A DNA stretch of 64,000 nt. Origin: Megascapheus bottae. Lineage: Eukaryota; Chordata; Mammalia; Rodentia; Geomyidae. The stretch covers positions 944,861 through 1,008,860 of the forward strand of contig JANJXV010000189.1 in assembly GCA_024803745.1 (NCBI GenBank), in the 5' to 3' direction. The notes under the pieces were generated by a model that had not been told where the DNA came from, did no database searches, and saw only the letters and a list, made by a program, of their open reading frames with translations. The position numbers were made by a program, and so were the translations under genes. This document shows positions 31,973 through 42,715 of this stretch, in pieces (the first letter of the stretch is position 1; every line of letters starts with the position of its first letter).

Positions 31973-32207
31973 AATCACTGGATGTATGACATCAAAATTT
32001 TTCAGAGTTTGACTTATTTTGGATTTCAGATTTCTTTTTAATTAAGGATGATAAAATATGAAAGCCAAGCAGAGAGACGCTACTGGTACCTGTCAATGGC
32101 CTGGTTCTCCACCAGTGATACAAGTGAGAAGTGACAAGTCCTGGCTTCTCCTCCCCTGTGGCTACTGACCACCAAACAGGACTATATTCTAGATATCGCA
32201 GCCCTGC

Positions 32208-32210
<3 letters not shown>

Positions 32211-32254
<44 letters not shown>
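32211..32254 (+). repeat. (TG)n microsatellite
   Basis: TG run abutting the 3' side of a minus-strand IDL dimer. Confidence 0.98.
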
Positions 32255-32257
<3 letters not shown>

Positions 32258-32445
32258 TGCGTTCCAGGGCTTGAACTCAGGGCCTAGACACTGTCCCTGA
32301 ACTTCTGTTGCTCAAAGCTAGCACCGTACCACTTGAGCCACAGCACCACTTCTGTTTTAAGTTTATGTAAAACTGAGGAATTGAACCCAGGGCTTCATGC
32401 ATGCTAGGCAAGCACTCTACCACTAAGCCATATTCCTAGCCCAAA
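32255..32445 (-). repeat. IDL dimer SINE
   Basis: Complete minus-strand dimer with diverged linker (agtttatgtaaaactgagga). Confidence 0.9.
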
Positions 32446-32589
32446 CCCTCATTTTTTTTTTGTAAAATATTTAGCCACAGTATTTTATTACATCAACTGA
32501 AAACAAATGAATAAAGTATATTTCATGGATGTGGGGCGTTGACTAGCTTCAATTTCTGCCTGTCTGTCTGTCTATACATCTATCATCTG

Positions 32590-32790
32590 TCGTCTATTTT
32601 TATGCCAATCCTGGAGTCTTAACGTTTTTACTTAAGGCTGGCACACTACCACTTGAGCCAAAGTTCTGCTTCTGGCTTTTTTTTTGTTTGAGTCTCATGG
32701 ACTTGTCTGCCCTTGCTGGCTTCAAGTTGTGATCCTTGCACCTCTGCCTCCTGAGTAGCTAGGATTCTAAACATAAATCAACCAGTAGTT
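32590..32790 (-). repeat. composite SINE with a shortened middle
   Basis: Tail and head are clear, and the middle lacks the ggttaattggagata block. Confidence 0.82.
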
Positions 32791-32797
32791 TGCTGAT

Positions 32798-32880
32798 TTT
32801 TTTCCCATCTTGAGGCTTGAACTCAGGGCTTGAGTGCTATCCCTGAGCCTCAAGGCAAGCGTTCTACTTTGAATCATTTA
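32798..32880 (-). repeat. SINE tail fragment
   Basis: Minus-strand tail (cttgaggcttgaactcaggg) decayed beyond 32850. Confidence 0.6.
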
Positions 32881-33079
32881 AAAAAAAAATTTGCCAGTTG
32901 AACCTGAACTTAGGGCCTGGGCATTGTCCTTGAACACTTTTTGCTCAATGCTAGTGCTCTGCAACTTGAGCCACACAGCTACTTCCAGCTTGTTCTGTGC
33001 ATGTGGTACCAAAGAATCGAACTCCGGGCTTTGTGCATGTGATGCAAGCACTCTACCACTAGGCTACGCTCCCAGCCTC
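32881..33079 (-). repeat. IDL dimer SINE
   Basis: Minus-strand dimer with diverged second unit; left unit intact to ctcccagcc. Confidence 0.9.
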
Positions 33080-33689
33080 CCTTGGCTTTTTTAAATGCCC
33101 GCATGCTGATTGTTGATAGGTTTGTCAGCTTTATTACAATGTACTTTAAATGTGCTATCTCAATAAAGTCCTGTCAGTGTCTTTTACACAATGAGAATTA
33201 CTCATCTAATGAATCTGCTGCCATTAGACCCTCTCTTGTTTGGGGATGATAATAAGCAATGTGAATAAAGAAATTGGATTCTGAATGTTGAACATTTAAA
33301 GTGTGAACATCCTGGTCTTTTATTTATTTTTTAGTTCATGACTGAAATTGTTCAAATATATTTAATGAAATTGGTTCTGAAAAGGGGAAAATATCAAAAC
33401 CATGGAAATGGAATGCAAATGTAGTACTTGGAGACTGCCTAGCAAGGTTTAGTTGCCAACCTGAAGGGCCGAATATAGAACACAGGAAGAAAGCACAAGT
33501 GTTAAAGAAAGCTTGTTTCTCTTCTGATGTCTGGAATAAAATGGATCCTGTGGACATGAAAGGAATCGGAACCCCGAATGGATGAGAAGGTTGAGGAGAA
33601 ACAGACAAGCTACTTTCCCTTTGGGATAACCCAAGGTTTGGGACTTCCCCTGACAGAATCTGAGTTTACTAATCTGTGAATTGTAGAAC
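33080..33689. other. unassigned sequence
   Basis: No repeat recognised. Minus-strand frames at 33336-33634 show no domain signature. Confidence 0.45.
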
Positions 33690-33788
33690 CTTCCAGCTTT
33701 CTCCCATTCAAATACTAATCAGGCCCCACACTGCTTAGCTGCTCCACTCAGACAAGACGTGTGTGTTCTAAGTGGTACACCCACAGAC
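33690..33788 (-). pseudogene. 5S rRNA pseudogene, 5' part
   Basis: The minus strand matches about the first 90-100 bases of 5S rRNA, more diverged than the copy at 21354. Landmarks: tcccattcaaatactaatca, ggccccacactgcttagct and a degraded start (gtggtacacccacagac). It ends close to the same internal position as the other copy. Confidence 0.75.
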
Positions 33789-34063
33789 TCCAGCCTTCTC
33801 TAAGTCTGAGAATGCTCAGAACCCAGAGAATCTCTTTGGTCATGGAAGCATGCGACAAATAGCCAAACTGGATGAAAACCATGACTATTCTTATTAAAGC
33901 TGGAGAGGCAGACATCCTGTGTGATCCTGGAGGCTGGAATAAGCGCCTGGTTCCTAAAGCCACACTGTATACAAATACCTGCCAGGGTAAGGAGAATCAG
34001 CTTGTCCAAAACCTCTCAGCTTTACACTCCTATTCCTCTCACTCCTGGCAGACCACCTTAAAC
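33789..34063. other. unassigned sequence
   Basis: No repeat or exon recognised. It lies between the 5S pseudogene and a short L1 insertion. Confidence 0.45.
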
Positions 34064-34071
34064 ATCATAAC

Positions 34072-34224
34072 GTGAGGGGGAAAACAAGATGAGGGGTGAG
34101 GGGTGGGGGGAGGGAAATGGGGACCAAACCATGAGAAAGGGTATCAATGTTTGTGAAGTAATGCACCTTCTATCTGGCAAATATAATGTAACCCTTCTAT
34201 TAATTACAACAAAAAAGGAAAAAA
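34072..34224 (+). repeat. LINE-1 3' end, type A, short insertion
   Basis: About 150 bp: G-rich stretch, accttctatctggcaaatat, ttctattaattacaac. Flanked by atcataac at 34064-34071 and 34225-34232, so it is a complete, severely 5'-truncated insertion. Confidence 0.87.
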
Positions 34225-34445
34225 ATCATAACATACAGGAGAACATATATATATAGGAGAGGTGCCACCTGAGGTACCATTCTGAGGTGCCACCTCTCCT
34301 TTTATGCCCCCTCTGTAGTTGTCCCTCTTTTGGGGGGGGGGCTCTGTTGGTAGATTCATCTTGAACCCACAAAGATCAGGTCAAGTGACCAAATTTCTTG
34401 GTTTGCCTAGGAGCTTACTGGACTCTCTTAGTGAAAACTAGAATG

Positions 34446-34648
34446 TTGGGCCAGGAGTTTGGCCTAATGGTAGAGTTCTTGCCTAGCATGCACAAAGATC
34501 AGGGTTCGATTCCTCTGTACCACATACATAAAAAAAAGCCAGAAATGGTGCTATGGCTCAAGTGGTAGAGCTCTAGCCTTGAGAAAGCCCAAGGACAGTG
34601 CTAAGCCCCTGAGTTGAATCCCCAGGACTGGCAAAAAAAAAAAAAATC
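34446..34648 (+). repeat. IDL dimer SINE
   Basis: Full dimer with intact B box (ggttcgattcc) and long A tail. Confidence 0.93.
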
Positions 34649-34649
34649 T

Positions 34650-36399
34650 GAAGACACCTAGAGGTAGAGACTAAATAACTTCATTAGTAAAGTAAAGGAA
34701 AGGAAAGATAGAGTGACAGTACCTTACCCAGACCTGGATGCGAGCACATCTGATAATAGGTTCGGTGAATCTTCTAACATCCCCATTATTTGTGAGGAAA
34801 AAGTGAGTTGGAGTTTGGCTCAAATCACCTTTGCATGAATGCCTTCCTTGTTCTGACATTTGGTTACATTCTGTCATTCTTGCTGTTACCCTTTTTATCA
34901 GTTGCACCCAGTGATTTCAAAGTTGATCTGCACATTAACTTTGGGTCATTATGACATAGATGTTTAAGCATGCCTTTAAACAAAGGATGTATTCTACTAG
35001 GAGCTTCCTTCAAGACTGGTATCTATCCTTGAGAAACACTTTTCTTCACAAACACTTTTTGTACCCAGAGGGGTCATTCTCCCAAGCGTCTTTTTCCTAG
35101 GATAAATGTCTTTTTTTTTTTTTTTTAAAGATATCTTTGCTCAGTTCCCAGAGCACACTAAATTATTTGAACAAGGAGACAAGGTCAGAGGAAGAGAGCT
35201 ACTCTTGCCTGCCCTCCTTTTATTATTATTTTTTTTTATTAAATGCTGCAGCTTATGAAGGAGTTGAAGCTTAAAGTAAAATAAAACAATAAAATAGTGT
35301 CCGTGTGCTTTGATTGGCAGCTTGATTAAAGCTACTCATTAACACAGAATTAGCATCTGATTCTTGGCTCCTGGTTTTCATGTCTCATTTTCTCTTACTA
35401 GCCTGCCCCACTAGGAATCAAATACCCTCAAACACTTGTATCCTGGTGAGGCCCAGAGTCCCTGAGGACAGTTTCCCCTTCAATCTCCCTTTCCTCACCC
35501 CAGTCCTCTGCACCCATCTTTGGTCAGTCGCAAAGGTTCCCTTTGGTGTTCTGAAGGCCCTGGACACCTCCATGTTCCCGCACTTTGGAGAAAATGTGTG
35601 TGTGTCGGGGCGGGGGAGGGGAGGTGGAGAATAACAACAGCGGATCCCATGGATTAGGTTATAGTAACAATGTGAGAACCAGAGGAGGTGTTGTGCCTGT
35701 ACCCCACTGCCTGTCTCTCCCCGGTATCTGAGAGCTTCACAGGGCTGCTGGCTGTACAACATCATGACCCCCAGAATTCATCTTGTGCTGTCCGGCAGTA
35801 CTCAAGCTGCCTTGTCATCACTAAGAGTTCAAGATGCTGTTGTCAAAAGCAACCGGTTTCCTTTTAACATTAGCCGCTGGTTCATGGGCCTCGAGAAGGC
35901 ATAATTTGCATAGTGACTCCATGAGGACTACATTCCGAGATGCTTCAATGACATGAAGGCCGTTCCTCAAGCTGCGTTCGTTGAGAAACAACCAAGACGG
36001 CTGGCAACTGTGGATGCAAAATCTAACCAAATCTTGTTGTCATGTCCTGGCTTTATAGTACCTGCAACAGGATCTTCGCTGACACTATGTCATACAAGTT
36101 GCATAGGAGGGGGGTAGAAATATAGCCCCTTCCCAAATAATGCACCTATCATAACCCACTACATGAAAGAAGCAGTCTGTAAGGACTCTAAATCATGTGG
36201 CTTCCACCGTGTGGCTTTATGCCAAACAAAGAGAGTAAAAACATCAGAAGCAAGGGGTAGAGGAAGGCAAGAGTAAAGTGCAGAAGTTGCTTAGAGCAGT
36301 GGAAACTGTTGGTAGATGGCCTCATAAGCTTGTTCAAAGCCACAGAACATATCACATCAAGGGCAAGCTTCAAGGCCAGCTCTAGACTTGTGACACTTG
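34650..36399. other. SINE-free unique stretch
   Basis: About 1.75 kb without B1, ID, IDL or composite SINEs, which is unusual here. I find no exon with credible coding content. Poly-T runs occur at 35109-35127 and 35227-35240. It may hold conserved non-coding DNA. Confidence 0.5.
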
Positions 36400-36565
36400 A
36401 CGCAGCCATGCAAGCTCATCCATTGTTACAAAAACTCCACTCGAGTGGGAGATGTTAGTAATACCATAACTGAGGGAGAAGATGGGGCCGATGGTAAACT
36501 TCTATTCTTTTCTTCTCCATTTTGCTGGGACCATAAAAATGCTCTTTAAATGCAGTCTAAGAAGA
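36400..36565 (+). repeat. ancient L1 3' end (L1M-like)
   Basis: Resembles old mammalian L1 ends: gtgggagatgttagtaatac, ctgagggagaagatgggg, a CT-rich part, ccattttgctgggaccataa, aaaatgctctttaaatgc. Diverged. Confidence 0.5.
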
Positions 36566-36892
36566 ACTTTGAATGAATACAGAATAAGGAAAAGTTGCAG
36601 TCTTAAATTCACCAGCAATGTACTTTTGTGGGGGACTGGCAGAGCAATGTGGGGGCTATTAGTCCAACAAGTAAACTTACAAACTCGACAGGAGCAGAAG
36701 GCAGAAGTCACTGAGTTATCTTCCCATTAGCTCTCCAGCCCTCGGGGTTGATAGGGCTGTATTGCTGGACAGGCCAGCCTAGAAGCTTGCGGGCCATACA
36801 ACCCTAATTTCCCATGATGTGAGCTGGGCCCCTCATCCAGGAGCCCAAGATGTACCTGCTCAAGGAGACTGATGAGCTGCTGTAGATCCTGG
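36566..36892. other. unassigned sequence
   Basis: No supported feature. Confidence 0.5.
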
Positions 36893-36896
36893 GGTG

Positions 36897-36934
<38 letters not shown>
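36893..36934 (+). repeat. (TG)n microsatellite
   Basis: TG run abutting a minus-strand composite SINE. Confidence 0.97.
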
Positions 36935-36936
<2 letters not shown>

Positions 36937-37126
36937 TTTGTACTACTGGGGGCTTGAACTCACTACCTGAGCATTGTCCCTTCATTATTTTGTTCAAAGC
37001 CACTTGAACCACAGCTCTACATCTGTCTTTTTTGATGGAGACAAGAGTCTTGCAGACTTTCCTACCTGAGCTGGCTTCAAACCTTAATCCTCAGATCAGT
37101 AACTAGGATTACAGGTGCAAGCCTAT
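36935..37126 (-). repeat. composite SINE
   Basis: Minus-strand copy with deletions in tail and head (cctcagatcagtaactagga). Confidence 0.84.
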
Positions 37127-37663
37127 AAAAATACCAAATTGCCAAAGATAAACATGAAACATCCTATTTATTTATGTTTTTAAATTCCTTTGGTGAGTCT
37201 TATCACTAAGATGCAATTTGCTCTTTCACCTTGACATTCCTGGGAATTCTCATTGGCAAATAAAATGTATGTTGTGTATTTCAGAGGAAATCCAGACAGA
37301 CTGCCATCAGTGATTGATTTAAGATGGTTGATTAAAACCTGGCCACCAGGATGTTTTCTTCTGATATGAATATTTGGTCTCAGCTTCTAGAAAACTGTTT
37401 TTCTACCATTCCGTCCTGTGCCATGACCTCATCCTTTCATCTGCCCAGGAAGGGAAATGATTCCAGTGTCCTGAGATGCGAAAGAGAGTCTGGCTCCCAT
37501 TTTCTGACTTACAGGGAGCCTGGTTAACAGATCCTAGTTTCTATGGAGCTGCTCAGAGCTGGGAGCTCAATTTCAGCAGGAAATGAAAAATCAGCATGAA
37601 GAAAGCAAATGTTTCCCAAATCCCCATCAAAGGGCAGTGGCGTTTGGAATGAAAAGCATGCAG
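37127..37663. other. unassigned sequence
   Basis: SINE-free. No exon recognised. Confidence 0.5.
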
Positions 37664-37955
37664 GCAACTGGGTGTGGTGGCTCACGCCTGTAAATCCTAG
37701 CTACTCAGGAGGCTGGGATCTGAAGATCAAGGTTCAAAGCTTGCCCCTAGCACAAAAGGACCTGAGACTCTTATCTCCATTTAACTTCTAGAAAATGAGA
37801 AGTGAGGCATGGGAAGGGTAGGCCAGTAGCCTTGAGCCGAAGAGCTCAGGGACAACACCAAGGCCCAGGAATAAGGTTATAGCCTTGAGCTGAAGAGCTC
37901 AGGGACAGCATCCAGGCCAAGTTAAAGCCCCATAACCCCCCCCCCCCCCATCATA
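37664..37955 (+). repeat. composite SINE with duplicated tail
   Basis: After the normal tail (ttgagccgaagagctcaggg, caaggcccagg at about 37859-37869) a second tail copy starts (ataaggttatagccttgagc) and runs to gttaaagccccataac. The same junction type occurs at 56362 and 58454. It ends in a C run. Confidence 0.9.
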
Positions 37956-38044
37956 AAAAAAAAGAAAGAAACCAGAAAAGCACGCAAGCACAAATAAGGT
38001 GACAGAGAAGCTGATTTTGCAATTTGAGTTCTCAAAAGCTAAGA

Positions 38045-38250
38045 GAAGCAGAGCACTGGTAGCTCACACCTGTAATCCTAGTGACTCAAGAGGCTGCCAT
38101 CTGAGGATCATAGTTTGAAGCCAGCCCAGGTAGGAAAGTCCATGACTATGAAACTTGAGACTTGTGTCTCCAATTAACTACTGAAAGTGGAGGTGTGGCT
38201 CAAGAAGTAAAGCACACACTTTGATCAAAAGCCCAAGTACTGGTACAAAA
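38045..38250 (+). repeat. composite SINE
   Basis: Diverged copy whose tail passes into the purine tract. Confidence 0.83.
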
Positions 38251-38275
38251 GGAAGAAGGAGGAGGAAGAGGAGGA

Positions 38276-38307
<32 letters not shown>

Positions 38308-38456
38308 GAGGAAGAGGAAGGAGAAGGAGGAGGAGGAGGAGCAGGAGCAGGAGGAGAAGGAGAAGGAGAAGGAGAAGGAGGAGGAGGAGGAGGAGGAGAA
38401 GGAGAAGGAGAAGGAGAAGGAGAAGAAGAAGAAGAAGGAGAAGAAGAAGAAGAAGT
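38251..38456 (+). repeat. GGA/GAA purine tract
   Basis: About 205 bp of almost pure purine triplets (GGA, GAA, some GGAGAA hexamers), interrupted by a few GCAs. Mirror-symmetric homopurine of this length could form triplex DNA. The long poly-Leu and poly-Glu/Gly frames here are artefacts. Confidence 0.97.
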
Positions 38457-38494
38457 TGGCGGCAGTGGGGACAGTACAAAGTTATTCTAACAAT

Positions 38495-38670
38495 CATGCC
38501 ATTAATCCTAGCTGCTGGGGAGGCTAAGCTGTGAGGGTAATGGTGGGAAGCCAGCTTGGGCAGGAATGTCTAAGGGATACTTAACCACAAATTCCAGAAG
38601 TTAAGCAAGTGATAGAGTGATAGCCTTGAGCAAAAATGCTCTAGGACAGCTCTCAAGCCCGGACACACCA

Positions 38671-38671
<1 letters not shown>
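38495..38671 (+). repeat. composite SINE, shortened
   Basis: Begins at ccattaatcctagctgctgg. Middle and tail are reduced, and it ends in a CA run. Confidence 0.8.

Positions 38672-38713
<42 letters not shown>
38672..38713 (+). repeat. (CA)n microsatellite
   Basis: CA run at a SINE 3' end. Confidence 0.98.
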
Positions 38714-38716
<3 letters not shown>

Positions 38717-38814
38717 CTTGACTTCTCAAGGTCTTGCAATCCTGTCTAGATTGAGGGATGACTGCACACACAAGAACACATGTAGGTCATAATTCAGTGT
38801 GCATGTATGTACTG

Positions 38815-39026
38815 TCTTCCATTCAGGGCCTGCACAGTGTCCCTTATCTTTTTCACTCAAGGCTGATACTCTACCACTTGAACCACAGCTTCACTTCCAG
38901 ATTTTTGGTGACTGACTGGAGTTAACAGTCTCACAGACTCTTCTTCAGGGGCTAGCTTCAAATCATGACCCTCAAATCTCAGTGTCTTGAGTAGCTAGGA
39001 TTACAGGTGTCAGCCTCTGACATAGC
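38815..39026 (-). repeat. composite SINE
   Basis: Minus-strand copy, diverged; head gtagctaggattacaggtgt. Confidence 0.85.
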
Positions 39027-39122
39027 TTCATTCAGTTTTTAAACTGAAGTTAACTTAGATATGAACTTTCAACACAAACGTCTATGAACTACATTTAACC
39101 ATCACCCTTATCTGAGACAAAG

Positions 39123-39192
39123 ACACACACACATATGCAGAGTATATACATATATATATACATACATATATATATATGTATATACACACATA
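39123..39192. repeat. CA/TA simple repeat
   Basis: Alternating CA, TATA and CATA units. Confidence 0.95.
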
Positions 39193-39256
39193 CATTCCAA
39201 GATCCCCCAAACCAATCACTATAGGTACTACTTTTTCCTGTATGTGATAAAACTTA

Positions 39257-39452
39257 ATGCAGGCCAGGAATGTGACCTAGTGGTAGAGTGCTTTCCTACC
39301 ATGCACGAAGCCCTGTCTTTGATACTTTGGTGCCACATACACAGAAAAAGCCAGAAGTGGTGCTGTGGCTCGAGTGGTAGATTGCTAACCTTGAGAAAGC
39401 CCAAGGACAGTAAACAGGCCCCAGGGCTGCCCCCCCCCCCCCAAAAAAAACC
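39257..39452 (+). repeat. IDL dimer SINE
   Basis: Dimer with a mutated B box (gtctttgatac). A C run and A run replace the usual tail. Confidence 0.9.
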
Positions 39453-39459
39453 CTTAATG

Positions 39460-40210
39460 TATAAATCAAGCACAGTAGGGGATCTTCAATAAAGACTAGC
39501 ATGCTACCAGAAGAATGGAAATGACAGACTTATAAAACTGCCAGCATCATCGCTCTGAGTATTACAGGTCATTCTGTGCATATGAATCTGACTGGCTTTG
39601 GCAGGCTTAAGGAAAATAAAACTAAGAATGTTTGTTCTGAATAATTCCTAACTAATGACTAAAGTAACCCAGAGCAGGGTGGGGGTGGGGAGCCCACAAA
39701 CAAGGATGCTTTCATCTCTGTGATCTACATGCTATCTTGAAGTCTGGTGCTTGGAATCCTTTCTGCCCAATTTTCCTCTTCACTCTTTTTTTCTTCCTAC
39801 CTTGCCATTCATATATTTAAATTTGTAATTTGAGAAGCATTAATTAAGGTGTTAATACACATGTATGGGAAAAATTATTCCTTTGCCCACTTTACCTTTT
39901 TTTGTTTTTGAAGATTTATTCGATCATATTTATTCTTTTACCAATTATATGAAATCTAGAAGTTGCTCATTAAGCAGTCAATGGAAGCAGACCAAACCAA
40001 TTAATCCAACAAAAGACAACAACAAAATGCTCCTAATTTTTTCTGCATGTTTACATCTCCTGTACAACATACAGAATGACCCCAGATAATAGCATTGCTA
40101 ATATTTGGTGCCTAAGAGAATATACCATCTGAAATATCATAATTTCCTCGAAGAACTTTGTGTTTAAGAGTTTGAATTACGGCTGTAGTTAACTTTCTGT
40201 CCTGAACTCT
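39460..40210. other. unassigned sequence
   Basis: About 750 bp without a recognised repeat. No exon supported. Confidence 0.5.
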
Positions 40211-40247
40211 GTGTGTCTTCTGTCATTGTGTGTGAGGGGGGGGGGCG
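40211..40247 (+). repeat. G-rich run
   Basis: Runs of G separated by single C or A before a minus-strand composite SINE. Could form a G-quadruplex. Confidence 0.85.
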
Positions 40248-40477
40248 GGGGAGGAGGTGTCCTGGGGCTTGAACTTGGCCTGGGTACTATCCCTGAGATC
40301 TTCAGCTCAAGATCACTTCCCTACCCTCGAGCCAAGCCCCACTTCCTGTTTTCTAGAGGTTAATTGGAATTGAGTCTCTGTGCCCTGAACCTTGTGTCCT
40401 TTTGTGCTTTGAACCCTGATCCTCAGATCTCAGCCTCCTGAGTAGCTAGGGTTACAGGCCACTGCTCCAGGCAGCGT
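40248..40477 (-). repeat. composite SINE
   Basis: Minus-strand copy with a rearranged middle (tgtgccctgaaccttgtgtc). Confidence 0.87.
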
Positions 40478-40646
40478 CATTTGGCTTTTTGCTCATGGAT
40501 GACATTCTACCAGCAGCTCCATTTCGGGCATTTTGCTGATTAACTGGAAATAATTGTCTCACTGAATTTCCTGCTAAAACTAGCTTGGAATTTGGAACCT
40601 CACATTTGAATCTCCTGAACAGCTAGGATTACAGGCATGAGGCTTG
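40478..40646 (-). repeat. composite SINE, tail truncated
   Basis: An older minus-strand copy (gctgattaactggaaataat, gaacagctaggattacaggc). Confidence 0.8.
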
Positions 40647-40759
40647 TTATTAGAAAGTTCTTATATAGGATGCACTCAAATCTAACTGCTTTTGGTACTG
40701 TTTCTCATCTTTGCTCTAGAGCTCCAAAGAATGAGGAAAGTTCCTTTTATTTATTTATT

Positions 40760-40763
<4 letters not shown>

Positions 40764-40791
<28 letters not shown>

Positions 40792-40986
40792 TTTTTTGCC
40801 AGTCCTGGGCTTGAGCTCAGGGCCTGAGCACTGTCCTTGGACTTTCTCAAGGCTAGAGCTCTACCACTTGAGCTTCAGCACCACTTCTGGCTTTTTTTTT
40901 CCTATGTATGTGGTGCCGAGGAATCGAACCCAGGTCTTCGTGCATGCTAGGCAAGCACTCTACCACTAGGCCAAACTCCCGGCCCC
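40764..40986 (-). repeat. IDL dimer SINE
   Basis: Near-consensus dimer. The T-rich flank tatttatttatttttt recurs at 40987-41002, consistent with a target duplication. Confidence 0.94.
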
Positions 40987-41002
40987 TATTTATTTATTTT
41001 TT

Positions 41003-41595
41003 AACTTTGCAATAATACTGGACAATCAATTGCACAAGATAGTCACAGCTCAGAATGTATTATCTGCAGGATAGGTTGTCACCCAATGTCTCACAATCCC
41101 TCTTTCCTTGAGGGATCCTGCTTTTTTTTCTAGATTTCACTGCAACAGAACAGAATTAGCAATAAAATCTCTTTAGAAGCCAGTCAGGTAATATAAACAA
41201 AGGAGGTCACCCAAGGGTCGGCCCTTGGTGGCCTGTGTCAAGCTTAAGTTTTGCCCTATATCTCCTTCATTTCATTCTGTAACAATCTAGTCATTCTTTT
41301 CTAGGAAAAACATGTTATGTTACCAAACAAACTTTCTCATTGGAAAAAAAAACTTTCTTTTTTCAACTTTTCTTACTAAAAATACAACCTTTGCATTTCT
41401 CTCCAGTACTTACGAATGACTTTCTGCCTTGTGTTTTTTCCCCTGCCTTACATTTACATTCTGAAATAATATTTTTAATTTCTAAATTAGACAAAATTAC
41501 TCTTTTTCTCAATAAAATAAATGTTCATATCCTTTGCATAGTTTTTCTCATCAAAAGCATATTTTAATTCTCTTCTAGTCTTCTTCACATAGAGT
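41003..41595. other. unassigned AT-rich sequence
   Basis: No supported feature. Confidence 0.5.
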
Positions 41596-41823
41596 ATTTT
41601 ATTTTGTCAGTTGTGAGGCTTGAATTCAGGGTCTAGGCACTGTCCCTGAGTTAATTTGCTCAAGACTAGCACTCTACCACTTTGAGCCACAGCTCCAATT
41701 CCAGTTCTGAGTTGTTAATTGAGTTTCTGGAGGACTTTTCTGCCTGGGCTGGCTTTGAACCGTGATCCTCAGATCTGTCTCCTGAGTAGCTAGGATTACA
41801 GGTGTGAGCCACTGGTGCCTGGC
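41596..41823 (-). repeat. composite SINE
   Basis: Complete minus-strand copy ending gtgagccactggtgcctggc. Confidence 0.88.
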
Positions 41824-41837
41824 AAATTATTATTATT

Positions 41838-42475
41838 ATTCTAGTCCTATGGCTTGATCTCAGAGCCTGGGCACTGTCACTGAGTTTCTTTTGCTTGTCT
41901 TGTACTCTACCACTTGAGCCACAGTCCTACTTCTGGCTTTTTCTGTTTATCTGGTATTGGGGAATCAAATCTAGGGCTTCCTGCATACTAGGCTGCTGGG
42001 AACCAAATAGCTGTTACTATGACATCCAGAAACTATAAGTTTCTGTAAACTGAAAGAACTTAGTAACTGTAAGACTCTGTAAATTGAAAGAATCACTTAT
42101 TGTTTCTACTACCCCTTCCATGACGACCCAACTGCAATATTCTGTTAAGCAAAAAAGAACTTGATTTATGTATCCTGTTTGGCAGAACACTTTGACCACC
42201 CCATGACCCCTCCCCAGGTTTGTTTCAGGTATGTGTTGTATAGAGATAGTTACTAAGCAACCTGCTTGCGTCAGTTACCTTTCTGCTAAACATATATATT
42301 CTGCTGTGCAAAAATAAAGATTGAGACCTTGATCAGAATACTGTCTTGGTCTCCTTTCTCGTGTCTGGTTTGTCTCTCTCATTCAGGTCTACTCCTCCTC
42401 GAGCTCTAGTTGACTACCCTGCTGGCAGGGGCACTAGGCAAGTATTCTATCAGTAAGCCACATTCCTAGCCCCTG
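41838..42475 (-). repeat. IDL dimer SINE split by a solo LTR
   Basis: The second unit, linker and most of the left unit lie at 41838-41993. The start of the left unit resumes at 42434 (aagtattctatcagtaagcc) and ends at about 42475. Confidence 0.9.
41994..42433 (+). mobile_element. solo ERV LTR, 440 bp, with 6-bp target duplication
   Basis: Starts TGCTGGGAACC and ends GGCAGGGGCA, so it has TG...CA ends. The exact duplication ctaggc lies at 41988-41993 and 42434-42439. It has a TATA-like catatatatt near 42290, AATAAA at 42313-42318, then a CT-rich U5. No internal retroviral genes. A 6-bp duplication is typical of class II (ERVK-like) integrases, an inference about class. Confidence 0.93.
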
Positions 42476-42500
42476 GAAAATTATTTAATACATATATACT

Positions 42501-42715
42501 AAGCTGGGACCTGGTGACGCACACCTATAATCTCAGCTACTCAGGAGGCTGAGGTCTAAGAACTGCATTTTGAAGCCAGCCAAGGCAGGAAAGTCCATGA
42601 GACTACTCTCTCCAATAAACACAAAAAAAGCTGGAAGTGTAGTTGTAGCTCCAATGGCCTTGAGTAGAAAAAGCTAAAGGACAGAATTCAGGCCTTGAGT
42701 TCAAGTCTCAATATT
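42501..42715 (+). repeat. composite SINE
   Basis: Full head and middle, with a shortened tail that ends in the CA/CG run. Confidence 0.87.

Larger units (their letters stand above)
31343..32058. mobile_element. Tigger-group DNA transposon fossil
   Basis: The order of blocks matches a non-autonomous Tigger-type element as I know it from mammals: ctgagtatttcttagcc, aaaatgcttggactagaaat, aatatttgcatatgattaca, gaaaatgggactcaag, ttttgtgcacaaagtg, and at the far end tttcagagtttgacttattt followed by an inverted copy of the first block. No transposase frame. Interrupted by B1, ID and B1-like insertions. Confidence 0.7.

Noticed and set aside
38225..38497. Poly-Leu (minus) and Glu/Gly-rich (plus) frames
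   Set aside because: They translate a GGA/GAA simple repeat.
40637..40969. 110-codon plus-strand frame
   Set aside because: Its second half is the antisense of an IDL dimer; the same peptide pattern recurs wherever IDL lies on the minus strand.
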